18,533 nt of DNA from Bryobacteraceae bacterium (GTDB lineage: Bacteria > Acidobacteriota > Terriglobia > Bryobacterales > Bryobacteraceae). The stretch lies in assembly GCA_029975915.1 (NCBI GenBank), contig JARKOC010000368.1, positions 1 through 18,533 on the forward strand. Reading direction: 5' to 3'. The notes beneath the pieces are model-generated. The model did not search any database, was not told the DNA's origin, and was given only the letters and a program-made list of their open reading frames with translations. The translations under genes were made by a program, and so were the position numbers. Below, piece after piece: positions 1 to 7,434 of the stretch (position 1 is its first letter; every line of letters begins with the position of its first letter).

Positions 1-2
1 CC

Positions 3-482
3 CCCGGTCCGTTGGCGCAGGCCGCGGACGCGATCGCCCGCTCGGCCGAACTGCGTCGCCCGCCGCTGCCACGACCGGACCGCGTCCCCGGGATGTCGTC
101 GATCGCCGGGCTGATCTTGGCCGGGGTCGGGAAGGGCCGCAAGACCCAGGAGATGCTCACCCGGACGCTCCTGTTGCGGCAGTTGCTCGCACTCGGTCAG
201 GCGGCCGCGGAGGCGCACCAGGCGGTGGGGGAGCTTCGCCGGGCTGAGCAGATCAACCATGCCCTGAACGCGCGGCTGGCACCCATGCTGCGGCAGCTGG
301 AGGCATCCATGCCGCCAGCGCACGGCACCGGTCCAGTGCCGGCAGCAAGTGATCAGCAGCAGGCGGTGGCCGCGGCGTTCGCCCAACCGGCCGGATCAGT
401 GATCCCGCCCAGCCTGCCCACACCACAGCCCGCGCGGCCGGCTGAGCACACGACTCGAGCCGGCTCCGGGATCCAGCGATAA
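3..482 (+). CDS. Probable relaxase/mobilization protein, C-terminal part (5' truncated by window)
   Basis: The reading frame is open from the first bases of the window, so the TTG at 12 is probably internal and the gene starts upstream. What is visible is about 160 residues: an Arg/Pro-rich stretch, a short hydrophobic segment (SSIAGLILAGVG), a Leu- and Ala-rich helical part with LLLRQLLALGQAAAEAHQA, then a low-complexity Pro/Ala/Gln tail. From memory of the family, actinobacterial relaxases carry a tail of this kind (LLLRQxLxL...AHxAxGELxRA) after the nuclease domain. None of the catalytic HUH or tyrosine motifs lies in the window, so the assignment rests on the tail and on the next gene. 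It ends 51 bp before that gene in the same direction, consistent with an operon. Alternative: an unrelated coiled-coil protein. Confidence 0.5.
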   Translation, partial: PGPLAQAADAIARSAELRRPPLPRPDRVPGMSSIAGLILAGVGKGRKTQEMLTRTLLLRQLLALGQAAAEAHQAVGELRRAEQINHALNARLAPMLRQLEASMPPAHGTGPVPAASDQQQAVAAAFAQPAGSVIPPSLPTPQPARPAEHTTRAGSGIQR

Positions 483-533
483 CGACCTGGTGCACACCGA
501 TTGCCACATCGTCGGTGAGGAAAGGAACCCGCC

Positions 534-1382
534 ATGTCTGACAACGACGGTATCGACGATGCCCTGCGTAACGCAGCCCAACTGACCGCGGGGATGCTGG
601 CCCGCCTGGGCGAGGCACAATTCCGCGCCACCCAACAACACGCCACCGACCAGGAACACGCCGTCACTGCGGCATCCACGTACGCCGAGCAGCAGATCTC
701 GCAGGCCGCTGCCCAAGAACAGGCCGCGATGGCCAGGCTGCGGCTGGTCTATGACCCCGACTGGTGGGCTGCCGCGACCATCCAACAAGTGGCGGACACT
801 TGGCATATCGCCGACGCCTACCGAGAACACCCGGATGCCGGCGCGGCCCGAGAGGTCATGACTCGCGAGATCACCACCCGCTGGGGCGTCACACCCGAGG
901 CAGACACCGACAGCGCCGCCGTTCTTGGACTTCTCGAACAAACCGAACACGACCGGAAACAAGAGAGCGTCGAAGAGTTCCGCGCCGAACAAGACCGCAG
1001 CCGTGGGCAGACTATCGAGGATGAAGCGGGTGGTGAAGACATGCCTGGGCAACAAGCCAACGACGCTGCCGAACTGCGATCGGAGACGGCAGAGCACAGC
1101 GATGAGATCTGTGAAGGCGGGCGGGCGCGGGCGCGGGCAGACAGCGTCGATAGGCAAGGCGCCGACGGGTACGACTCGGCCGAACAACGCCAGGCGCGGG
1201 CCGAGGGCTACGCGAGGTCCGGGGACCAACGCGCCACCCGAGCGCGCATCTTGGCCGACAAAGGAAATGCGTTGCCGCCGGTGTATGCGACTCGCGCCCG
1301 ACCCGGCCGCGGGCGCCGGCTCTCCCATGGACCACGCCAACCCCGCCCCTACTACCGCATTGTCGGCGACCGCGGCCGATAG
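534..1382 (+). CDS. Accessory protein of a mobilization/conjugation module (hypothetical)
   Basis: A 282-aa protein with ATG preceded by a good purine-rich ribosome binding site (GGAAAGGAAC, about 8 bases upstream). The N-terminal 65 residues are Gln/Ala-rich and probably helical; the middle has RLVYDPDWWAAAT (about residues 69-81) followed by a helical part ending ITTRWGVTPEADTDSAA; the last 120 residues are highly charged and disordered, ending in an Arg-rich tail. The YDPDWW...TRWGV arrangement resembles proteins I recall next to relaxase and coupling-protein genes of actinobacterial integrative elements, which have no assigned activity. The gene follows the relaxase-like tail on the same strand. 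A long minus-strand frame across it (396-1448) is the mirror of its codon bias. Function is inferred from context only. Confidence 0.62.
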   Translation: MSDNDGIDDALRNAAQLTAGMLARLGEAQFRATQQHATDQEHAVTAASTYAEQQISQAAAQEQAAMARLRLVYDPDWWAAATIQQVADTWHIADAYREHPDAGAAREVMTREITTRWGVTPEADTDSAAVLGLLEQTEHDRKQESVEEFRAEQDRSRGQTIEDEAGGEDMPGQQANDAAELRSETAEHSDEICEGGRARARADSVDRQGADGYDSAEQRQARAEGYARSGDQRATRARILADKGNALPPVYATRARPGRGRRLSHGPRQPRPYYRIVGDRGR

Positions 1383-1719
1383 TGCCTCCAATGCAATAGG
1401 GGAGTGAACGACCGGCGCACGCAATCGCAGCGGTTCCTTCAAAGGCATTCCACCCAGTGGCTCAGCGCCGTCGAGAATCCAGCTCCCAAACGCTCATTGG
1501 TCTTATTGCGATGACGGTGCTTGTCCGTGCCGGGTGGCGCGCTCAGCACTCGCACTAGGTCGGGCGACGAAGCCGTATCCGATGCTCGGGCAGTTCTTGG
1601 GTCAATCACACTCGACACACCATGACGGTTCTTCGCGCTTGACGGTTGTGGTGTTCGTCTGAACTTGAGGACAGGAGGCTAGTGACGAGGGCCGCCTCTG
1701 GTATGGATCTACTGCCGGA
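1383..1719. other. Gap between mobilization module and next gene
   Basis: About 340 bases without a convincing gene. The octamer TGACGGTT occurs twice about 20 bases apart (near 1623 and 1641), but no coding frame with a start and ribosome binding site and no clear terminator was seen. It probably contains the 3' end of the mobilization transcript and the border to the following accessory genes. Confidence 0.5.
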
Positions 1720-2388
1720 TCAGCGTGCGACACCCTTCTTCCAGTCCGCTAGGGTCTTGGAGATCTCCTTCAACGGCTTTTCAACCAGCGCGAGCCCTTG
1801 CGCTCTGGCAGCTTGGTGCTTGAGGTCCTCCATCTGGATGACATAGGACAGGTCGGGGATCAGCCGTCCCTCAGAATCGGTGGCTGAAACCTTGACCTCG
1901 ATCGCCGGGACGGGGTCCTTACCTTCGTTGGGGAAGAACTTGTACAGCACACCCAGATTCCACATGAAGGTGCGCCCCGGAGCAAGCGAACCTAGGCCCG
2001 CCTTGCACAGTTGTTCGAGGGCTGCGATGTCCTGGCGTTCCTCTTCCGGGGCCCATGTTGGCAGCGGGGGGTCGAATGCAACCTTGATATCGCGGGCAAC
2101 TGTCGGGCCCGAGTTGCCGATCTGTAAGGTCAACACGCCGGCGTCGTCGCGCGCGCGGAGGTCGGCCCATATGTATGGATTCAGCGCAGCTCGCTGGGCA
2201 TCAAGGGTGAGCTCGAGTTGTGCTTGGGCAATATCTACGGACCGCTGCGCCGACTTGGCGGAGACCTGCGCCGCGTCTTTGGACTCGGCTGAGATTCGCC
2301 TGTTGTGAATGCTGAAAAACGTCGCGAATGCGAGGCTCAGAATCGAAATAGTCACGCCTATGAGGGAAATGGCGGTTGGGGCATCCAT
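1720..2388 (-). CDS. Membrane-anchored hypothetical protein, 222 aa
   Basis: Starts at ATG 2388 with no obvious Shine-Dalgarno sequence. Residues 5-27 (TAISLIGVTISILSLAFATFF) form one N-terminal membrane helix without a cleavage site. It is followed by a Ser/Ala/Gln-rich stretch (about 32-65) likely to be a coiled coil, then a soluble domain that begins RAALNPYIWADLR and includes the beta-rich LTLQIGNSGPTVARDIKVAFDPP. This pattern of one helix, short coiled coil and a domain opening with an NxGxxxAxDI segment is widespread in proteins of unknown role in accessory regions. It would sit at the membrane with the domain probably in the cytoplasm. It is transcribed alone, divergently from the 390-aa gene. 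No function is assigned. Confidence 0.75.
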   Translation of the reverse strand: MDAPTAISLIGVTISILSLAFATFFSIHNRRISAESKDAAQVSAKSAQRSVDIAQAQLELTLDAQRAALNPYIWADLRARDDAGVLTLQIGNSGPTVARDIKVAFDPPLPTWAPEEERQDIAALEQLCKAGLGSLAPGRTFMWNLGVLYKFFPNEGKDPVPAIEVKVSATDSEGRLIPDLSYVIQMEDLKHQAARAQGLALVEKPLKEISKTLADWKKGVAR

Positions 2389-2730
2389 ATGAATTAGGTT
2401 AGGGGCAAACCGGGTACTGCTCGCTGGCTACCCGAGCGCGGCGGGATCGAGAGCTTTCGGGTCGTGCCCGTTTTGGAGTAGCGGGCTTCGCTTAGGACTG
2501 TCCAGACGTCGGTCGGTCGCGGCGTCAGGCCGAGCAGCTGGATCTCGTTCATCTCCGGGGAAGGGCAGGTGAGACTGTGGACCGCGAGAATTTGTGTCCT
2601 TGACGAGACGAGATCCCCCTCCGTTCCTTACCCGGTCCCGAGCCCCGCAATCTTGGCTCATGCCTTCCCACAGCGAGACACACTTTATGAGACGTGTGCT
2701 CTGGCGCGATGCCTGAGAGATGATCAGTGA
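2389..2730. other. Divergent intergenic region
   Basis: About 340 bases between two divergently transcribed accessory genes; it must hold both promoters. Two short minus-strand frames (2428-2661, 2549-2779) cover it, but they lack ribosome binding sites, have unlikely Arg/Pro-rich composition and the second overlaps the start of the next gene. I see no tRNA, terminator or clear operator. Confidence 0.45.
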
Positions 2731-3903
2731 ATGGGGAAGAAGTCACGGAGGCCATCTCGGCGAGAGAGGCATGCGCCAAACGCGGGCCGCGAGGGTCTTA
2801 CAGTCACCGTCGGCGTTACTCCTCAAATGAAGGCGAGCGGCCAGCCGTCATTGGTTAATGAGCTGCGACTGCTGCGTAGCTCACTGCTGTATGCAGATCA
2901 TGTTGACCTTGTCGCGCCGAGCGCGGCGTGGATGCGCGAATTCCGGCCCCTGCGGGACATCGACCCGGACGATCCGTGGACGACCATCACCGCGTTACCG
3001 GCCGAGACGTTGCGGCGTATCGGGGTGACGGATGTGAGTCCAAGGGACTTTCGTAGGGGGATGCGGAGGTTGGAAGTCCGGCCGCGTAACGATCCAGAGC
3101 GGATGGAGGCTGAGCGCTTATGGAAAGAGTACATACCCGAGATGAGGAAACAGGCGGAGGAGGTTTTCGACAGCGCTGAAGCCGTGCAGCTCGACATGGC
3201 GCTGGACACCGGTGCAGTGACAATGATCAGTGGTGGCACACGCTTCGAGGACTCTGCCGACCTCCAAGTTGACTGGTTCCGTGATCGCCTTTCCAGGGCG
3301 TTGACCGATCCCGGCTCGCACCTCCTGTTGGATGAGGTCACCACTGACTTCCTGCGGGCATCGGAAGACTTAGCTGATGCGGTGCCCCACGTGGCCGGCA
3401 CGCGATGGCGGCGGGCCAGCGTGGGGACAGGTCTGGTGGAGCGGTTGCCGACCTTCCCGGACGCTCCGATGAGTCAGGTGATCGAGGCGCGAAAGGAACT
3501 CGCCGAAGGACGAGCCCGGTACAGGGCGTCGGTAAAGCGGCTGGCCGACAGGCTCGAGTCGTCGGCCCTGGACGCGACGCTTCCGAGTGAGATCGACGAA
3601 CTGTGGTACGACGAGGTTCGCCCCAGCCTCGACGACCTGCGAAGAACGGCATCGAAGGCCCAAGTCGCGGTTGAAACGACTAAGCGCCTTGGGACGGAAT
3701 ATCTGCCGAACCTGGTGGTGGGAATCGTGGGCCTCGCCGAGTTGGCGGCCATGCTCCCTTCCGCGACCGTCCTGGCAACTGCTGCTGGTCGGGTGGCCGC
3801 CGCAGGCGCAGGTGAGGCATTCAAGGCTCGCTCGACTGTGCGGCACCATGACCTCGTGTATCTCTTGGACGTCGATAAGAAGCTTGGTCGCGCGAGGCGC
3901 TGA
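2731..3903 (+). CDS. Hypothetical protein, 390 aa, C-terminal hydrophobic helix
   Basis: ATG at 2731 directly follows an in-frame TGA, so this is the longest possible start; no strong ribosome binding site precedes it. The first 20 residues are basic (GKKSRRPSRRERH). Residues 25-110 contain NELRLLRSSLLYADHVDLVAPSAAWM and an acidic turn DIDPDDPWTTI. The middle (about 115-300) is long, helical and charged. Residues about 325-360 (NLVVGIVGLAELAAMLPSATVLATAAG) are hydrophobic enough for one membrane helix, or a helix packed in a core. The phrase SLLYADHVDLVAPSAAW resembles the N-termini of uncharacterised proteins that report radioresistance- or defence-like neighbourhoods, but I cannot name a family. 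It stands alone, and function is unknown. Confidence 0.75.
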   Translation: MGKKSRRPSRRERHAPNAGREGLTVTVGVTPQMKASGQPSLVNELRLLRSSLLYADHVDLVAPSAAWMREFRPLRDIDPDDPWTTITALPAETLRRIGVTDVSPRDFRRGMRRLEVRPRNDPERMEAERLWKEYIPEMRKQAEEVFDSAEAVQLDMALDTGAVTMISGGTRFEDSADLQVDWFRDRLSRALTDPGSHLLLDEVTTDFLRASEDLADAVPHVAGTRWRRASVGTGLVERLPTFPDAPMSQVIEARKELAEGRARYRASVKRLADRLESSALDATLPSEIDELWYDEVRPSLDDLRRTASKAQVAVETTKRLGTEYLPNLVVGIVGLAELAAMLPSATVLATAAGRVAAAGAGEAFKARSTVRHHDLVYLLDVDKKLGRARR

Positions 3904-4337
3904 GCGTGGCATCACGCACGACCAAGGCCACTTGCGAAAGAAGCTAGGAATCTATCAAGTACTCGATCGGGAAGGATGGGGGCCGCTGTGGCTGCTATTA
4001 GACCTGCGCACCAGCTAACAGTGCTGTCACCTCGTTAGGAGAGCTGCTGCTTGGCGGCCGGGATCACTATCGACGCACTCACTCAGCGACTTGAGGCTGG
4101 ACACGGGAACTCATGTCCGGGTTCTGTCGGCGGCGCCCGGCAACCCTGCGACGGTTGGGTTACCAACTACCCCAAGAGTGAGCCCAGCTCAGGCACCGTT
4201 GTCGAGGATGTCAGCCGAGAGGAGAGAACGGGCCGGAACGCCGTTGTCTGCTGATCAAGCAGGGTGCCTGGACGAGGCGAAGCGCCGGCATTCGGCGAAG
4301 ACCGAACGCCACGAGAGCCGGCTTGGTGCCGCCTGGC
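3904..4337. other. Gap between 390-aa gene and resolvase (convergent)
   Basis: About 430 bases between two convergent genes. Small plus-strand frames (4051-4254, 4091-4369) are not supported by ribosome binding sites and overlap each other. A run at 4137-4170 (GGCAACC ... GGGTTACC) faintly recalls the conserved core of actinobacterial SAM riboswitches, but no complete fold and no downstream target gene can be drawn. No strong terminator hairpin was seen. Confidence 0.45.
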
Positions 4338-4910
4338 TCACGTCACCGCGTACCGACCGGTCCCGTTGAGCGCTGAGTGGAGCGTTTGTCGGCTGACCCC
4401 AAGGTCTCTGGCCACGCGAGCTTTTGGCACTCCGGCCTCGACCTGCTTCCTGGCTGCTGCGATCTTCTCAGCATTGAGCTTGGGAACCTTGGCGTACTTG
4501 CCTGCCGCCTTGGCGAGCGCGATCCCGTCGAGCTGCCGCTCGCGGATGGACTCTCGCTCCAGCTCGGCGAATGCTGCGAAGACGGTGATTATCGCCCGGC
4601 CCTCCTTGGTCGAGACGTTGAGCATGGGGGAGTCGATGAACTCCAGCGCCACCCCCTTGCTGGCCAGTTCGTCGACGATGCGCAGCAGATCCCGGGTGTC
4701 GCGCGCCAGCCGGTCAATCGACTTGGTCCTGATGGTGTCACCGGCCTGCGCAAAATCCATCAGGGTCCGAAGCTTGGCTCGATCGGCGAGCGTCTTCCCC
4801 GAGACCTTCTCTTCGACCAAGACGTCGACGCCGGCCAGAGAATCGCGTTGCCGATCCAGATTCTGGTCCTTCGAGCTGACCCGCGCGTAGCCGTATATCC
4901 GCCCACTCAC
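4338..4910 (-). CDS. Serine recombinase (resolvase/invertase family)
   Basis: A 190-aa small serine recombinase. It cuts and rejoins DNA at paired crossover sites through a phosphoserine intermediate and usually resolves transposon or plasmid dimers or inverts DNA. The catalytic signature YARVSSKDQNLDRQ lies at residues 8-21, with Ser12 the nucleophile and Arg10 beside it. The conserved SIDRLARDTRDLL follows near 64-76, then the long E helix (AFAELERESIRERQLDGI). The C-terminal 30 residues (GVPKARVARDLGVSRQTLHSAL) form the helix-turn-helix of the resolvase DNA-binding domain, so the protein is full length. The start is GTG at 4910, preceded by GGGAGG about 9 bases upstream. No transposase is adjacent; it may belong to the mobile element whose mobilization genes are at the 5' edge. 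Confidence 0.95.
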   Translation of the reverse strand: MSGRIYGYARVSSKDQNLDRQRDSLAGVDVLVEEKVSGKTLADRAKLRTLMDFAQAGDTIRTKSIDRLARDTRDLLRIVDELASKGVALEFIDSPMLNVSTKEGRAIITVFAAFAELERESIRERQLDGIALAKAAGKYAKVPKLNAEKIAAARKQVEAGVPKARVARDLGVSRQTLHSALNGTGRYAVT

Positions 4911-4933
4911 CTTAAAGGCCTCCCGTCGGCTCC

Positions 4934-4961
4934 GTCAATTGACCATCTCAGTGACTTCACT
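4934..4961. promoter_or_regulatory. Paired palindromes upstream of the resolvase gene (putative operator or res subsite)
   Basis: Two small dyads lie 24-51 bases upstream of the resolvase GTG: GTCAATTGAC (4934-4943, a perfect 10-base palindrome) and AGTGACTTCACT (4950-4961, 5-base arms around 2 bases). Small serine recombinases often bind inverted-repeat subsites next to their own gene and autoregulate there. Whether these are such sites is inference. Confidence 0.3.
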
Positions 4962-5333
4962 TTACGCTGTGTCCTGGCCTCGCCAGAAGTTCCATCGAGT
5001 ACACCCTGTTGGACGTCCGAGCAAGCGGCCAAGCGGCCCTCATCCCCTTGGGCGCCCATCGGATGTGCTCGACTCTGCCGAAGGGCGTGTGGTTACTCAA
5101 CTGCCCAGAGTCGGATAGCCGTCGGGCGCGGCGAACGGGACGTCGTCGACCTTGCAGCAGGTGGCCCGGATACCTGCACAGAATGTGCGGGCGGCCTCGA
5201 CGTCGCCGTGGTCCTAGCGCGGCGGTCGGATCCAGATGGCGTAACCTGCACGTTCGGAAGGTCACGCTGTGCAACGCATGAGACAAAGCCAAGCGCAAAC
5301 GCCACGAGTTCCTAGCGGGGGGATGCAAAACCC
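4962..5333. other. Divergent intergenic region between resolvase and TIR gene
   Basis: Nearly 400 bases between the divergent resolvase and TIR-domain genes. Apart from the possible gene remnant at 5097-5213 I see no credible coding frame. The stretch should carry the promoter of the TIR gene; no clear -10/-35 pair could be chosen. Long plus-strand frames running through here are read-through from the mirror of the resolvase gene. Confidence 0.4.
5097..5213 (-). pseudogene. Possible 3' remnant of a lost gene
   Basis: On the minus strand an open stretch reads DHGDVEAARTFCAGI, continues through CKVDDVPFAAPDGYP and stops with TGA at 5097-5099. It has the composition of a genuine actinobacterial protein C-terminus but is blocked at its 5' side by a stop at 5214-5216, with no start codon or ribosome binding site. 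It may be the tail of a gene truncated when the resolvase or TIR region was inserted. No family could be named and chance cannot be excluded. Confidence 0.2.
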
Positions 5334-6902
5334 ATGTTCGAGCCGCCGAGATTCGGGCTGTCCTCGAACGAACCCGTGCCTGGGCGAGTCTTCTGGACGC
5401 TTGGTGACGGCCCAACGCAGGAGGACTTGCGGGTCTCGCGTCGATGGTTGGAAGCGGAACTGAAGGCGCAGGTTCTCCTATCTGACGAGATCCTAGCCTC
5501 AGCTTCGTACTTCTACGAGTCACGGTTGACGCAGGACTTGGTTATGGGTCCAGCGCGCGGACTCGTTCGAGATGGTGAGCTTCGCTTGTTCGTCGGCAGC
5601 GATCTCCAGAACTTCGAACACCACGCGAGCGAAAAAGCAAAGAAGAGTCCGCTAGAAATGTTGGAGTATGGCCAACCTGCAATGCTGGCCAGACTATCGC
5701 GCCAGCTGGACCGACTCACCGAACCGATGTTTCGCCGCGCGGTTGATATCAGCGGGGCGATTATCGAGCTGTGGCTCGCAGACCTGGTCGACAACCGACC
5801 CGGCACGCTTGGCGGAATCGCGTGCGAGATTGACGGAGTTGCTGAAGGTACAACTGCGACATTGCTCGCCCAGATCGCGGCTGAACGAAAGGGAGACTTC
5901 GTCTGGCCGTTTGTGCTTCCGAGATTGCAGGGCAGTGGATTCCCAAGACATCGCTTGGGTGAAGTGAAGCATCGATTGAACCAGCTGTACGCACGAGCGA
6001 GCGCGGAGGCTGTGGATGCCTTCATCGACCTAGCGGACCCCGTTTCAAGTGACTCGAAAGTGACGCATGCGAGCGCACAAGATCCGTTCCTGCTCCTGAA
6101 GACTTTACGTGCGCTAGGACTACTCACAGATTTCTTGAACCTCAGTGTCGATCAAGTAAGAGACCTAAAGCGAACTCAGGGCTGGACCGCTTTCCGACCG
6201 CTGTACGTAGCTCTCGTAGAAGCAGCGGTCAGTCTGAGCGGGGATGTGACCATTGCATTGCCACTGCTACAGCATGCCCACAACTCGGGACTCACGCGTG
6301 ATGAGTTCACCACCGCCTTGGCGCGCGTCCTACATGATGAACTTGACGGGTGGACCCTCGAGAGATGCGCAACAATGAGCGAGAAGTTTTTGACACTCAC
6401 GGACGTATTTGGCGATAACCCAATTGCTCTACTCGAGCATAGCCTCAGAGAGGACCTACCAATAATGACCGGACGACGCGTTGCGAGCACGCCGCTTGCC
6501 TTCATTGTTCACGGGCATGACGCCGCTCTTCGGCTAGACCTGAAGAACTACATACAGAACACGCTCGGCTGGCAGGAGCCAGTCGTCCTTGCAGAGAAGC
6601 GCAGCGGTGGCCGCACGATAATCGAGAAGTTCGAGGAGAACGCGGAGAAGGCCGACTACGCCTTTATCCTTCTCTCCCCCGACGACCTCACGAAAGACTC
6701 AGAAGCACGTGCTCGGCAGAACGTGATCTTTGAACTTGGCTTCTTCGTAGGATACTTCGGTCGAAAGAGCGGACAGGTGTTGGTGCTGCGGAAAGGTGAT
6801 GTCCGACTCCCAGGCGACTTAGATGGAGTCATCTACATCGATGTCTCAGCGGGCATCGCGGCGGCCGGCGAAGAAATCCGACGAGAACTGAACGTCTCGT
6901 GA
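5334..6902 (+). CDS. TIR-domain effector-like protein (CAP12/Pycsar-type TIR, C-terminal)
   Basis: A 522-aa protein with two parts. Residues about 387-515 match the TIR-like fold found in CBASS Cap12 and Pycsar effectors (predicted nucleotide-binding, PF10137): FIVHGHD (390-396), GGRTIIEKFEE (425-435) and RARQNVIFELGFFVGYFGR (459-477), then VLVLRKGDVRLPGDLDGVIYI. Glu431 in RTIIEKFE is the candidate catalytic residue. Active relatives degrade NAD+ when infection is sensed. The first ~385 residues are mainly helical, with no transmembrane segment and no STING or known sensor motif that I can recognise. No cyclase gene is adjacent, so this is not a canonical CBASS or Pycsar pair; it may act alone, with the N-terminal part as sensor. 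ATG 5334 follows a G-rich run (GGGGGG) 11 bases upstream. Codon use is less GC-rich than the P450. Confidence 0.88.
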   Translation: MFEPPRFGLSSNEPVPGRVFWTLGDGPTQEDLRVSRRWLEAELKAQVLLSDEILASASYFYESRLTQDLVMGPARGLVRDGELRLFVGSDLQNFEHHASEKAKKSPLEMLEYGQPAMLARLSRQLDRLTEPMFRRAVDISGAIIELWLADLVDNRPGTLGGIACEIDGVAEGTTATLLAQIAAERKGDFVWPFVLPRLQGSGFPRHRLGEVKHRLNQLYARASAEAVDAFIDLADPVSSDSKVTHASAQDPFLLLKTLRALGLLTDFLNLSVDQVRDLKRTQGWTAFRPLYVALVEAAVSLSGDVTIALPLLQHAHNSGLTRDEFTTALARVLHDELDGWTLERCATMSEKFLTLTDVFGDNPIALLEHSLREDLPIMTGRRVASTPLAFIVHGHDAALRLDLKNYIQNTLGWQEPVVLAEKRSGGRTIIEKFEENAEKADYAFILLSPDDLTKDSEARARQNVIFELGFFVGYFGRKSGQVLVLRKGDVRLPGDLDGVIYIDVSAGIAAAGEEIRRELNVS

Positions 6903-6970
6903 CGAACCGGTGATGCGAAGACTGCGCCTCCGAGGCCATGGGTCGCGACGACGGGTGGCACGACGGGAAA

Positions 6971-7014
6971 CATAATGTGGTCTGCATGAGTCATAATGCG
7001 TGGTCTGCATGAGT
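6971..7014. repeat. Imperfect tandem duplication, 21 and 23 bases
   Basis: Two adjacent copies share CATAATG followed by TGGTCTGCATGAGT. Copy one is 6971-6991 and copy two 6992-7014, differing only by a CG inserted after the shared CATAATG. The copies abut with no spacer. They lie between the TIR gene and the DUF4145 gene and could be a duplicated protein-binding site or simple slippage. Confidence 0.75.
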
Positions 7015-7220
7015 ACCGTTACGCCTCACGGACGGGAACTTGGAGCCCAGCCTCCGCCTTGGTGCCCACTCGTGTAACAGCCCCCGAGCATGCCGGCCGC
7101 AGGTTCCCCGCTCGGCCCGGGGCCGGACACATCCGACTCTGGCACTGTGCGCGAGGGTTGCCTTGCGGCTGGGCTTTCGCGCACCCGCCTTCAATTGTCT
7201 CCGGGCGCGCGATCTTGGCC

Positions 7221-7241
7221 GCCGCCCGAAATCCGGGCGGC
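7221..7241. repeat. GC-rich perfect inverted repeat
   Basis: GCCGCCCG (7221-7228) and CGGGCGGC (7234-7241) form a perfect 8-base-pair stem with the loop AAATC. A second short dyad (GGCGCC ... GGCGCC) follows directly. No T-tract follows on either strand, so rho-independent termination is unlikely; it could end transcription weakly from the TIR side or be a protein site. Confidence 0.5.
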
Positions 7242-7421
7242 GCCTCCGGCGCCCCCCCGATCGGTGCAGATGAGCGCTCGCTGACGCGGCGCGTCCGCCA
7301 CTTCACTCCGTGCCGCGAACAGCCACCAACTGGTCGCGGTCGCTCTCACGCGTACGCTTCCGTCTCGTGCGCAGCAAGTCCCGGACGGGTGGACTCACCC
7401 GAGACCGTCGGCGCTGTGCGC

Positions 7422-7434
7422 CATAGTGCTGTCA
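7422..7434 (+). promoter_or_regulatory. Candidate leaderless promoter (-10) of the DUF4145 gene
   Basis: CATAGTG lies 7-13 bases before ATG 7434 with no Shine-Dalgarno sequence between. In actinobacteria a TANNNT-like -10 box at this distance is typical of leaderless transcripts beginning at the start codon. No clear -35 box is seen. This also supports choosing 7434 rather than an upstream in-frame start. Confidence 0.3.

Larger units (their letters stand above)
6903..7433. other. Gap holding a tandem repeat and a GC hairpin
   Basis: About 530 bases without a supported gene. The frame open from 6996 into the next gene has an Arg/Pro/Ala-rich translation unlike a protein and is read-through upstream of the true start. 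The stretch holds a tandem duplication at 6971-7014 and a perfect 8-base stem with a 5-base loop at 7221-7241 (GCCGCCCG/CGGGCGGC). The latter has no T-run, so it is not a standard terminator. Confidence 0.5.

Noticed and set aside
396..1448. 350-aa minus-strand frame over the mobilization genes
   Set aside because: It mirrors the codon bias of 534-1382, has a Gly/Val/Leu-rich low-information translation, and covers the intergenic gap at both ends.
4092..4180. SAM-riboswitch-like core (GGCAACC...GGGTTACC)
   Set aside because: Only short matches to the conserved core, no complete set of paired stems could be drawn, and no plus-strand target gene follows.
4377..5315. 312-aa plus-strand frame
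   Set aside because: Opposite strand of the resolvase, then non-coding sequence; no ribosome binding site.
6996..7433. N-terminal extension of the DUF4145 protein
   Set aside because: Residues before MATTTCGWC are Arg/Pro/Ala-rich and unlike the family; the zinc ribbon begins exactly at the internal ATG.
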